Part shown: positions 12,001-24,000 of the stretch, piece after piece
Position numbering within the stretch: position 1 is the stretch's first letter
How the letters are laid out: the number at the start of each line of letters is the position of its first letter
Source of the DNA: Branchiostoma floridae
Lineage: Eukaryota; Chordata; Leptocardii; Amphioxiformes; Branchiostomatidae
DNA length: 64,000 bases
NCBI RefSeq assembly: GCF_000003815.2
Contig: NC_049982.1
Coordinates: 16,168,621 to 16,232,620 of the forward strand
Direction of reading: 5' to 3'
Notes under the pieces: generated by a model
Database searches by the model: none
Told to the model about the DNA's origin: nothing
The model's input: only the letters and a program-made list of their open reading frames with translations
Made by a program: the position numbers and the translations under genes

Positions 12001-15000
12001 ACTGAAGCAGAAGCTGCAGAGTTCAACCCAAGGTCGCACCTACGAGAACGAGCTTCTGTTTCAGAACCTGGACAAACTCAAGGAGGCCCAGAAGGTTGGT
12101 TGGGAAAGTTTGACGTTTTGTTCTTGTTTTCATTTTGATTTCCATCTATTGTGGATTAACACACTGTACAGTTGCACCCTAAGGTATTTGAAGATACATT
12201 TTAGGTTTAGAACTGTTTTAACAGCAAGCATGATTGTGCAGCATAGGAATAGTTGGGTTGTAATGCCAAGTGACATTTATCGATATCCGTTGGTAAAACA
12301 CCAGTAGATCCCCTGAGATTTCTAGTGAAGCACCCCCAATGTATGCGCAGTTTGGATATGCAGTGTCATATGCTGGGGATATATTACATTGTAGATCATT
12401 TTCTCAGGGTGTTGGATATACATGTTGTATAGACCTAACAGATGAATTTTAACAGTCTTAAGGAATTCTTGAATTTGAAAATAGCATGTTGATATAGTGC
12501 TTTAATGACTATGGACAATGGTTGAACTGTAGTCCTCTTATAATTCGTTTACTTGAAGGAATGGTCATGAGCTCTTATTATAACTTGTACTATAACCTGG
12601 TGACTGATTTCCCCATATAGAGACTGTCTGACTTGGAGCAGGAAGAGGAGAGACACAAGGCCTACATCAAACAGCTGGAAGACATCAGGGTATGGACTAT
12701 TCATTTTGGTGTTCATCAAAATTCATTTTGGTGTTATTCAAAATTCAACGACATGGTGAATTTTGTATGTAGTGGAAATCTTTTTGCAAAAGACTATTCA
12801 CCGATTGTGTACGCACAGAAAGTGGAAATCTGTCATGTTGATAATCAATCCAGAGTGTAATTAAATGCTAATGTCGATAGAAGGTAATGCCAATACAGCT
12901 TTCTATTATGGTGTACAATACAGCACACATAATTAAGAATGGGCAATTTGTTCCTTAATTGTGATTAGGTCTGTTTATGGAGAAATCTATAATAGAAAGC
13001 TGTCTTCCCTAAAGCGATTACTTGTAATAACCTATGGCTGAGTTGATTGGGGGGGGGGGGTATTCAGTACATTTTACAATGATGATAATTATCATAATTA
13101 GATGTGGAAAAGATAATAAAGACAAAAGAATGTACATATTTATATAGCTGACTGTTTGTTTTTCATCAGGCTAGTTATGAGTCTGACCCAGAGTCCCCCC
13201 TGGCACTGTCATCATCAGATGTGCTGCAGAAGGTGAGAGATGTTCTTATCTTACTCTCTTTCTTGGTATACTAGTATGTCTGCAAAGATGTGCGCATGAT
13301 TTAGGTCATCGACAGGTTGCCTAGTATGGGCACTTGGAATAACCCATGGATTTTGAAAATTAAAGGAGTCAAGAATGATTGTTCCTGCATATGATTTTTA
13401 GAGATGTCAGTATGTTTGTCTTGTTATAAACTGTAAAAGGTGCTGTTCATGATTACTTGGTGCTAACTGTTACTATGTTGAATTCTACACTTTGGCTACT
13501 TTTCATTTATTTATTCATTCATTGAATTCAAATCATTTTTTGTACTTAAGATAACGGAATTGGAGACCAGGAGAAAAGAATTGGAGAATATTCCTCATGT
13601 AAGTCTATTTTATATTCTTTCTGGAAAAAATATTTTTACCATGAAAGTTTTTGATTGACAAATAACATGACAATGTCATTGGCTGTGTTTATTCAATTTC
13701 TTGACATAATCTCTTGGCTGTTTTTGTTTGATAGGAGGACACCTCAAGTCTTAAGGAAAGAATTCAAGACCTGGAAGACAGTGAGAGAAAACTTAAGGAG
13801 AAGGTTGATGAGTTGTCTGTCCAGGGTGAGTCCTTAAAGGAGGAGAACTCTCAGCTGAAGGAAAGAGTGGAATTACTAGAAGGCAGTGATAAGGAGCTGC
13901 GGGGCTTGGTGGAGGAACTGTCCACATCAGAGGTCTCACTTAAAGCAGAAAACTCAGAACTTAAAGAAAATATTCTCAAACAGTCAGAAAGTTCCTTGCA
14001 GGATATTGATGGACAGAAAGAGAGAATAGAAGATTTAGAGGAAAACGTCAACAGATATAAGGAGCTTATTGACAGGCTTACAGACTCAAGCAGTAAACTT
14101 GAGGTTGAAAATGCTGATCTTAAAGAAAAGCTACAAGACCTTGAGGTGCAGAAACATTCTGTTGAAGACAGCACTGCCACAACAAATCCAACAAGAAGTA
14201 TTGACTCAGAAAATAGAATACGCAAAATAGAAGAGGAAAATAGAAAAATCAAGGCCCAAGCAGAGGATCTGGCTGCCAGAGAAAGCATTCTACAAGAAGA
14301 AAACCACAACTTGAAGGAGATTATTGAAGACATTGAAAAGCAGGCCAGTGAGTTCAAGGAAATGATGGAGAAGATGACTGCATCAGAGAAACGTCTTGAG
14401 GACAAAAATGCCAAACTCAGGGATGAAGTTTCCAGGCTGAAGTCTGTAGAAGAGGAAAATGACAGATTAAGAATGGAGGCCAAGAAACACAACAATACTC
14501 AAGAAGAGTTGACACATGCATTAGAAAGTGTGAGGGCTGCTGAAGTTGAGCTAAAGAAGGAGTGTCTGAGCTTAAAGGAAAAAATCTGGCTTCTAGAAGA
14601 GAAAGAGACAACTCTGAAGGAAGTTGTCAAAGACTTCAAGACCACAGAGGGTGACCTTCAGGAGGAGAACAACAGACTGAAGGATGAACTTGAAGATCTT
14701 CAGGAAACTATGAAAGAGTTGGAGATTGCAGGGAGTAGTTTGCCTGGGTTTAGTTCAGAAGGCTCAAGAGCGAGAGGCAGCTCCATGGACCTCGATGAAG
14801 ATGAGACAGAGTTGTGGAAAAAACTTGAGAATTGGGAGTTCAAGAGAGACAGCAATTCATCTGCCAATACTACAAAGGTATCTGAGGAGAAAGAGACACA
14901 GACAGAGGCTGAAGATGTTACTCCTCTTGCCATGCCAACAAGGGTTCCTATTCCTGTGGAAGACAAAGAGACACAGACAGTAAACGTAGCAAAGGAAGTG

Positions 15001-18000
15001 GAACCTGATCTCAGGAAGACTAGTATGACAATTAGGATTCCAAAGATTTTGGAGGAAAAAAACATACAGACAGAAGGACAGGAAGAGGACAACATAATTA
15101 CAAATGTTGAGAAAGAGAATGTCAGGCTGATGCAAAAGATAAGGGAGCTTGAGGATTCCCTGAGGTCATCTGCAGGGCAGGATCAGAGCAGTCCACTCCC
15201 TGAGAAACCAGAGGAGCCCAAGGTTGGATATGGGTTTGCTCACTTTTGGCCGGATGTCAGCGAAAGTGCCAAGAAGAGGATCCGTGAGCTTGAAGCCAGC
15301 AAGTACGCCTTACAGGAGGAGCTTGAGCGGGTCAGGAAGTGTGAGTCTCACCTCCGTACTAGGAACACTGAGCTGGAAACATCCATACATCTGCTCAGCG
15401 CAAACCTGTCCAGAGCACAGGAGGGGAAAGACCAGCCAGAGGACTATGAAAGTTTCAAAGAGGACCAAGAGCAACAGGAGTGTGCTATTGGCACTTTGGA
15501 GATGGCCACCATGGTGTTTGAACAGAAACTGGCCCATCAGAAGGCAATAGGAGATGGGCTGGATCGTGCGATATTTGGAGTTGATCCTGCAGAATGCAGG
15601 AGAGTAAACTGTCCTCTGCTGGGGAAGCACCATCAGCTGCTGCAGGAAGAGGAGCGGCTGAAACTAAAGATTAAAGAACTGGAGGTAACAGTCACAACAT
15701 ACAAAGAGCAGCTGATTTTGTTGAAAGGTGCAGAAAAGGACGATCTCTTACAGAAAGTGTTGGACCTTGAAGTTCAACAAAAAAGTCTTACAGAAGAAAA
15801 CAAAGTGATGGCAAGAGAATCAGAAGCATTGCGAATCCAGGTTTCAGATCTGAAGGCAGCAGAAGAAGACTGGAGAATGAGGGTCCAGGAACTGGAGGGG
15901 ATCGGACAGAGTGGTACTGAGAGCGAGAGTGAGAGCCATGCCAGACGCACGATCAAAGAGTTGGAGATGTCTGAAAGAAGGCTACAGCTAGAGTTGGAGG
16001 AAGCAAAGGCAACAGCTGAAACTCTGAAAGATAGGGTCTTGGAACTGGAGAGAATCGAAAGGGAGTTACGAGAAGAATTGGCAAAAACAAAGCAGGAGAG
16101 AGATGAAGCTACTGAGAATGACAAGTCTTTGTCAAGAAGGATCCATGAGTTAGAAGAGTCTGAATCCCAGTTGAGGAGTAGACTTACAGATGCGGAGGCA
16201 AAGGAAATGGTACTGACTGAATCCCTGAACTGTGCTAATGAGAAGGCAAGAGAACTAGGTGAATCACTTAAGTGTGCAAACACTAAAGTTGATGAACTTG
16301 GTGAAGCTGCGAGAGACTTCACAGACAGAGAGGCAAAGCTGGCTGAACGTATTGGGACACTGGAGAAGTCAGAACAAGAGTTGATGGAAAAACTTGAGAA
16401 AGTGAACTCTGAATCTCAGCCTGAAGACCAAGGGCAGTCAGAGGACCTTCTAGTAGAAAGAGTTGCTGAGCTGGAAGCTTCAGAAGCTGCCCTGCAGGAA
16501 CGTGTTGAAATTCTGGAAAAGTCTGAGAAGGACTTATTGGAGAAGCTTGATAAGGCCAATGCCATTGCAGAGCAGAGCAGTGAGGTTGAAAATGAAGTAC
16601 AACATCTAAGAGAGCAAGTCAGGGACTTTGAACAAGCTGAAATGCAACATAAGGAAAGGATTTCTGGCCTTGAGGCTTTGGAAGGATTTCTTCCTCAGCC
16701 TGTTGAGAAATCTGAACAAGACTTGACAGAGAAGCCTGAAAAAGCTGATGACATGTCAGAGCTACATGATCTAAGCAGTGAAGCAGGAAGTGACTTGCAG
16801 TCATTAAGAAGGCAGTTGAGTGACTTTGAAGAAACAGAGGCTCAGCTGAGGGAAAGGATCGCTGAGCTGGAAGCTTCAGAACAAGCACTTCAAGAACGTG
16901 TTGAAATCCTGGAGAAGTCTGAAGAAGAGCTGATGGAGAAGCTTGAAAAAGTCAGTTCCATTAGTCAGCCTGAGGATCCAGGGAGTGACCCAGGCAGTGA
17001 ATTACAGTGGCTTCGGAGTCAGCTGATTGACTCAGAGGAAACAGAGACACAGCTGAAGGCCAGAATCGCAGACCTGGAGGCTTCAGAAGATGCTCTCCGT
17101 GAGACGCTGGGACAGGCTGACAGCATCATGAGTGAGAGGGAGGCTGGCTTTAAGGACCAGATTGAAGTACTGCACCTCACACAGGTCAAGCTTAAGGAAA
17201 GAATCTTTGAGCTTGAGACATCCGAGGAAGAGCTCAAGGAGCAGCTGTTTGAGTTTGGGGTAGTCTTTGATGACGGTGATCTGAATAAGAAGAAGGAAAG
17301 AAAAAAGTCAGTGCAAAACCAGGAAACAGAAGGAGACTCTCTGGCAGATGAGATCGGGAAACTGCAGGGTACAGAAGACATGAGTGCAGCTGAGTCCTTC
17401 ACAGAGAGTGCTAGATTAGACAAACATGAAGTCAACTGGGAGAACAAGTGCAAGGAGCTAGAGGCAGAAGAACAGCTCCTCTCAGAAAAATGTAAAATCT
17501 TGGAGGAATCTAAAGCATCGCTGACACAGCAGGTCAAGGACCTTCAAGGTTCTGAAGAAAACCTGAAGCAAGAAGTTGAGATTCTCAATGATGTAAATGG
17601 CTCCTTGGAGAAGGAGCTAGAAGACCTGAAAACATCAGAAAAAGCTCTGAAGGATGCAGTTAATGAGTTGCAGCAAGAAAATGGAAACCTCAAAGATAAG
17701 ATCAAAGAGCTGGAGCAGTCAGAAGTCTCTTTGAAGCATAGAATGAGTGACTTTGCCAATACTGAGGAGACAAGAACAAAGCCAAGTGAGAATGAGGAGG
17801 ATTTAAGTGAGCTACTAGAAAAAGTAATCCAGGAGAAGTCAGACCTAGAAGAGAAAGTTCAAGAACTTGAGGCATCAGAGAAGTTGCTAAGGGATAGATT
17901 ACAGGAGCTCCAGAATGCAGACGAAAGTGGGCAACAAAATAAAGAGGACGAAGAACAGAGTCTGGCATTGGAGAATTCTGAGCTGAAAATGAGAATACAG

Positions 18001-21000
18001 GAGCTCGAGGAGGCAGAGACCGCACTGAACAAGAGGGTCCTTGACCTCAGGAATGCAGAAGCAAAGAAACAGCACACTGTTCCAGAGGTGGAGAGAGAGA
18101 ATGCAGAACTGAAAGCCAGGCTGCAGGGAGTTGACTCCGGTGGGTTAGATGATACAGTAGCTGAGCTGCTGAAGGAGAAGGAGGAGCTGGAGAGGAAGGT
18201 TCTGGAGCTAGAGGAGAAGGACCTTCAGCAGCAGGAGAGGATTCTGGAGATGGAGATGGGAGCACAGCCTTCTGATACAGAGGTACACAATTGTTGTGTT
18301 AAATTGTTGTGTTCTTTTTCTATCAATTTTGAAGCAGGTATTTCAAATTCCTGCGCCTTCCCTTTCTTGGTTTTATCTATTCAGGACAATTGTCTTAAGT
18401 ACTTAGTGTTCAAGAAATCAAATGCTGAAAAGGTCTTAAGATTTGTAGTTGAGTGCTAGGAAAACACTCCAATCATGATATTCATTGATTTAAACCAAAG
18501 CCAAAAGCTCTCATGTATGTATGGTTTATTCTTACCAAATGTGGAGCTGTTTTACTAAACACCATTCCCTATATGTGTGACTTTTGCAGGAACAGACATC
18601 CTCCAATCAACAGAAAAGGTTAGCAGAATTGGAGGAGGAATTGCAAGATGCCAAAAAGGTAAATTAACACACAACCTATCATGATGTGATGTATCTTTCA
18701 GATTACATCTTCTCATAATATGAAAGAAGTTGGAATAACAGAGAATACATGTACTTCCTTTCTCCCAAGTATTTCCTTTCTCTTACATAAAACTCTGTGG
18801 GTAATACTTATTGCAGAGAGTGCAGGAGCTTGAAGGAAGTGAGCAGGCTCTACTGGACAGACTGGATGAACTTGAGTACCAGCAGGATGGTACTGACATG
18901 GTACAGCTGCCCAGGGATGAGCTGGACAGGCTAAAGGCTCAGGTACAGCAACAAGACAGTACTGACATGGTGCGGCTGCCCAGGGAAGAGTTGGACAGGC
19001 TAAAGGCTCAGGTACAGTAAATGTTCACTACCTTTGGTAAAAAAGAGTTTTATCTTAATTGCATTGAGACAATTAATGTCTTCTCCAGACATTAAGGGCA
19101 GAAGTGGGAGATATGGATTTCTTGAACAGTTGCTGACGTAAAGCTCTGACCTGTCCAGGTGTCACTCCTGAGGGAGACAGAGGACAAACTGGATGACCTT
19201 GAAGAGGAGGAGGAAGAGCTCAGGGACAGAATACAGGTAACTATCACATCTGTTAAAATGAATTATGCTTTATACTTAAAACCTGATGAAATCATTATTG
19301 TATTGATATGCAAAAAACACTTTGAAGTAAATATGTATACATCACTGGGCATTTCTGGATGATACAATACTAAGCTTGCCAGACAGACTTCTATCAGTTG
19401 AGATAAAAGTAGTTTAAAGGAAAGGCACAGGTGCATGTAAATACAATCATTGTCATGATAACATGTCAGAGCTAGTTTCATTGTGCAATATTGATCATCT
19501 TTCTTTCAGCATTCAAGACAAAGTTCCAGGATCAACAGTCAAGCCTCAAAGCTCCAAAAGGTGCAGCAGTGCAGGATACTTCAGAGAAATATCTTCTCAC
19601 ATTACCATATACCCACTAATAACTTTCCTTACTTTTCTAACATACCAGCTTTTGACTAGACCTCACCACGGCCGTGTATGGATAGATGTTTGAAAGCCTT
19701 CCTAATCTCTCCGTTTAACCCTCCCTTGCTGACTGCTGCTTTAATCAGTACACCTTTGGGTGCAGCAGGGTGAAGGTTAATTACACTGTAGTTAAGGCTG
19801 ATAAAGAGAAGTTTCTGCTGATATCTTGAACTATATACATGTAAGCTTGCTTGATAAGAGGGTACAGGTATGGCAGTGCATGGCTGGTAGAATTGAGTGT
19901 TTTAAAAGGTATGTTCTTCAGAGATATATGATATAGAAACTAACACCTTTTGTTATTCATCTTCTTTCTTTCTACATGTAGCCTGCATGGTAGAGCCAGC
20001 ACAGATGTTTTGTTCATTTCTAATTTACAGGGAAAATGTTAATTAGACAAGTTTGAAATAACTGCTGTCATCAATGTGACAGTCTAATACATACATGTAC
20101 ATAAATCCACAGAATTTTGAGGCCCTCCAGCAGGAACATGAGGAACTGCAGGCTCAGGTACATCAGCTCAAGACCAAGTTGAGGGTGAGCTCTTGTGAAT
20201 TTTCCAGATCCTGTAGCATTAGTCGTAAGAGAAAGTGCACACAAACACTTGAGAAGGTTGATAGCAAATTTCAGTGCACATACGTTCTAAGCATTATACA
20301 ATAAAGGCTTTGCAATGAGTTTGATTAGTGGTTCCCATGAGACTGTTCACTTATATACTTGTCAAGTTAATCCACATTAAGCTTGATTCCCAGGAGAGGG
20401 ATGTTGATACAATACCAACAGTCTGTGTTATATCAGGAGTTCTGTTACCTTAGGAACTCTTGCCTGTTAGCAAATTGATCGGAGTTGTTTCTGTCAAGGA
20501 AAATTATGGATAACAACATTTGTGAAGTGGTGTTTTATATGTATTGCCCTTACTGCTGCCAATTGAAACCACTCGAAATTAACTTGAAACCCACGTCTGA
20601 GTCAAAACAGCTGGTGTATTTGTAAGGACCTCCAACCTCAGTCTAAGTTCCTTTAGAAGAGGTGTTTAACCAACAAGGCTTGATATGCAAATGAGATACT
20701 TGAGCCTCCTTGAAATCCTTGGGTTTTGATATGCAAATGAGGACATCAAGAGTGGAGCCCATAATAACATACTGGAGGCAGGTGTATACAAAACTGCTAT
20801 ATCCTGTTCTCGTGCTGGATTATTTGCTAGCAAAAGTATGATTTTGCTGATGAAAATGTTTGTCTCAGATTGTGTTCTACCTTGGGGAAATCTTAGCCAA
20901 CATTACAGGTACAGTTGTGCTTGGTATGTCCTATACCTTGGTGATAGGTGTTCAAAATAGACCTACATGTATCAGTGCTTTAGGGAAACGTATTGTTAGG

Positions 21001-24000
21001 ATTGCACGGGAGACTTGACAGATGGTATGTCATGTGTCTAATCCAGGATGCTACATTAGCCGGACCTGTCAGTGATGTTCGGAACAAGCGCATACAGACG
21101 GATCTTTCCTGGATGGACATCACTGTAGACCAGCATGGCCGCGCAGTGGTGGCAGAGCCGGAGATCCCCCGCCCCGTCTCCAGCCCGGCGCGGTCCCCCC
21201 ACACGGTCGGCAGGCTGAGCCCGGAGCAGCTGGACCAGGAAGTACAGAACTTGGTAAACGCTCTCCCGGCGGGCGAAGCCTTCATGGAGGCCGTCCCAGA
21301 CGGGCTTGTGCATTGTGAACTGGTGATGGTGGAGGAGGATGAAATATCCCCGTCCTTGGTGCAGGATCCCATGAAGGTAGTTGTGCTGGAGCCCACAGCA
21401 TCACAGCATGATGATCCTGATTGATCCGACCCCGTGTTGTGTGTGTCTGTTTGGGGTGAAAATGTTTGCTGATTGGAGATGACAAGACTTAGTGTTTCTC
21501 TGATATACCAATCACCACCATAGACCCATTGCTGCTAACACTCACTCACTGCTCTAATGGGCCATGAGACTGTTGATGTGACAAGTGATAATACCAATCA
21601 CCACCATAGACCCTGACTGTCACCCATCGCTGCTAGCACTCACCCACTCACTCACTGCTCTAACAGGCCATGAGGCTCTTGATGTGACAGGTGGCACCAT
21701 CTGGGGCCTGCATCCACCATTAAGAGTGCATTACTGAAGAATGTAACTTGTCACAGAAAATGGATCTCTCATCATAAGCCACAGTTTTCTCTCCATGTGG
21801 TCTATATTGAGTGAAGCATCTCATAATCACAGCTCCTAATAACACAATTTCCACAAATTGTCTGTACCATTACCAAGGGCACTGAATTACTATGTCTAGT
21901 AAATTTGAATTTGTCTCTCTTTGTAGAATGTGGACATTAGGAACCTGCTGGAACAAAAGCTACAACAGAAGCCTGTCTCCCGCGGCATTCCTCCCCTCCC
22001 CACCTCCACTCCGCCACACTTCCGACCTCGCTCGGGATCCCAGGTATCCCAGCATACCATGGGGGATGTGTCAGACATGGACAGTGAAGCCGAAGCTCCG
22101 CCCCTCCCCAGCTCTGCCCCGCCTCCCACCCGCCCCAGAGCGCAGACGACAGAGTCCGAAGGGTCCGAGGCTGGGGCCGTCCCTACCATACAGACCTCCC
22201 CTCCAACCCCCCCTCCCCAGGAGTTCCCTCAGCTGGGTTCTGTGGCTGCCAAGGTCGCCACCTTTACCTCACCACAGGACGATGCTGGTTCTGATACTGA
22301 TCAGGATGGGGAAGGTGAGGCAGTCTTGCAGATGTGATAGTGAATAGCTGTTAAAATGCTGGAGAAGTTATTATCCATTATTACTGTGAGATCTTTTAAG
22401 CTGTAAATTGGAAATCTAAAGTCTGTATATTTTGGGTTAGACCTCCCAGAGGAAGGTGCTGTTGCAGCCCGTGTAGCAGCATTTGAGGCACAAAGTCCGC
22501 TGAAGTCCCCAGGAGATGGGAGCATGCCAGACAGTGGGCTAGGGAGGACACTACTGGGAGCAGACAGCAGCCTGGACACAACAGCTACTCCTCCCACTGG
22601 GCTGTTTGATCCTCAGGTTAGTTCTTTCCCTGTGGAATTCTCATTTTCAGTTTGTGAAAGCATGAAATCCTATTCAAAGGACAATTTATTGACCATTCCT
22701 TAGACTCTTATAGTTAAAGTTAAAGTTGAATTAAAGTTGTCAGCATGTCACCATACACATGTCATTTCAATGTATTCTTGACAAATGTATGCTGTATACC
22801 CATGGTGGCATTATACATCCCACTCCTGCTAGGATGCATTTCTGTGTTTGCGTTTGTGTGGATAAGACCTACATGTAGACTAGTCATGCACATTGTATAA
22901 CCTCATGTTTTTCTTTTTGTCCAGGAGCAAATCAACAAGTGGGTTGAAAACCGTCGTCAGCGTAAGGGTCTGTCTCGTGGCTTCACTGTTCCGGTGGGGA
23001 CCAGGCGCAGGCGGTTCTACGACAGGAGTGAGGAGAACAGCCTGGCAGACGATCCACCTGCACAACCTGCGGAGGATGGTGCTGAGGATCAAAATGTGAG
23101 GGAGTTACAGGAAACAATTGAACAACTGCAGAAGAACAACCAGGTTAGAAGTGTTTCTTTTCTTCATTTCTAAAGTATTAGCTACTTAAGAAAAGCTAAC
23201 AATGACAAATTTTCGAAATGGTGTTCATCTGAAAATTTAGAGGGGTAAGACCCTATAGTATTAATTCCAGTGTTGGATTTAAAGAGTTAGCATTTTTCAA
23301 TAGATTGGAAAGAAACTTAAAAACAGTGTAAGCGCATAAACAGTGACTAGTCAGTGCCTGAAGTGGAATGCTGGCTTTGTTATACTTCTAACACCTTTTC
23401 TTACGTTCCTAAGGTGAAAGATGATGCTCTGAAGAATCTTCAGAAGGCCTTAGAAGATTTACAAGGAGAAGTGAAGGTAAGATTGCATAGAAAAGCAATA
23501 TGATTCTGATTATTATGGGGATGACAGTATCTTTTGGCAGTTAATCTATGCCATACTTTGATTGCAAATATTAGGTTATTCTCACTGTTATTGTTGACAC
23601 CAATCTATTTTTACAGGCTAACCTTCATGTATGAATGAGACTGAGTGTTCTTGCATATTTTAGTTTGCAAGTGGCTTTTACCAGAGTTTGCTTATATCTT
23701 TTCAAACTTTACAATATTTCCTTATTCTATTTTGCAGGACAAGGAAGATCAGTTGGATGATGTCAGTAAGGCAGAGAGACAGCTGCAGGAAGATATCAAG
23801 GTGAGAGTTTTACAACTGTTACATTGTTTACAGATTGTTGAGGATAGGATATGGGTAGTTTCAAGCATTGTATTGGTAAATAGACCTGAACTTTAACAAA
23901 TCAATGTTTTGCACTATCTGTATAACAGGTGATAGATAATGCCACATACATATATGTATCTAGATTATCAATAAAATTGATTTCCACTTTGATCAAAGTC

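Larger units (their letters stand above)
1..13598 (+). other. N-terminal exons of the RIMBP-like gene
   Basis: Coding exons read with GT-AG borders and a continuous frame: ..1-53, 515-634, 1221-1244 (an eight-codon microexon), 1535-1660, 2040-2202, 7398-7510, 8023-8076, 8359-8427, 8620-8673, 10373-10438, 11176-11244, 11537-11614, 11819-12094, 12621-12689, 13170-13232, 13551-13598. The first pieces are acidic and Ser-rich (TYFGYDEEASVSWDSESS); from 1535 on the protein is coiled coil (LEASMQQLTQEHLQLQRAF). All junctions are phase 0 except 2202/7398 (phase 1), the intron that holds the DIRS element. The exon at 7398 can end at any of five donors, see the 36-bp repeat. The other introns (for example 8674-10372, 9200-10370) hold AT-rich sequence with no gene that I can support. 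Confidence 0.72.
13735..18282 (+). other. Giant coiled-coil exon (1,516 codons) of the RIMBP-like gene
   Basis: One uninterrupted coding exon, acceptor TTTGATAG at 13731-13734 and donor GAG|GTACAC at 18283; the frame runs on to a stop at 18457-18459 if the intron is retained. The protein is extremely rich in Glu, Lys, Leu and Ser with heptad spacing. It is built from variants of a recurring phrase such as RIAELEASEQALQERVEILE, KLEELETSE, or LKERIFELETSEEELKEQL, typical of long parallel coiled coils. A less helical stretch around 14,740-15,090 breaks the coil and holds the KETQT motifs. The remaining exons of the gene are mostly 45-280 nt, so this exon is a strong outlier and may come from intron loss or internal expansion. 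Confidence 0.88.

Noticed and set aside
13851-14495. Minus-strand ORFs across the giant coiled-coil exon (also 15774-16322, 17019-17537)
   Set aside because: Ser/Leu-rich shadows of Glu/Lys/Leu codons on the sense strand.
18283-18459. Extension of the giant exon frame to a stop at 18457-18459
   Set aside because: Codon character changes at 18283 and a GT donor with a well-phased next exon exists; at most a retained-intron isoform.
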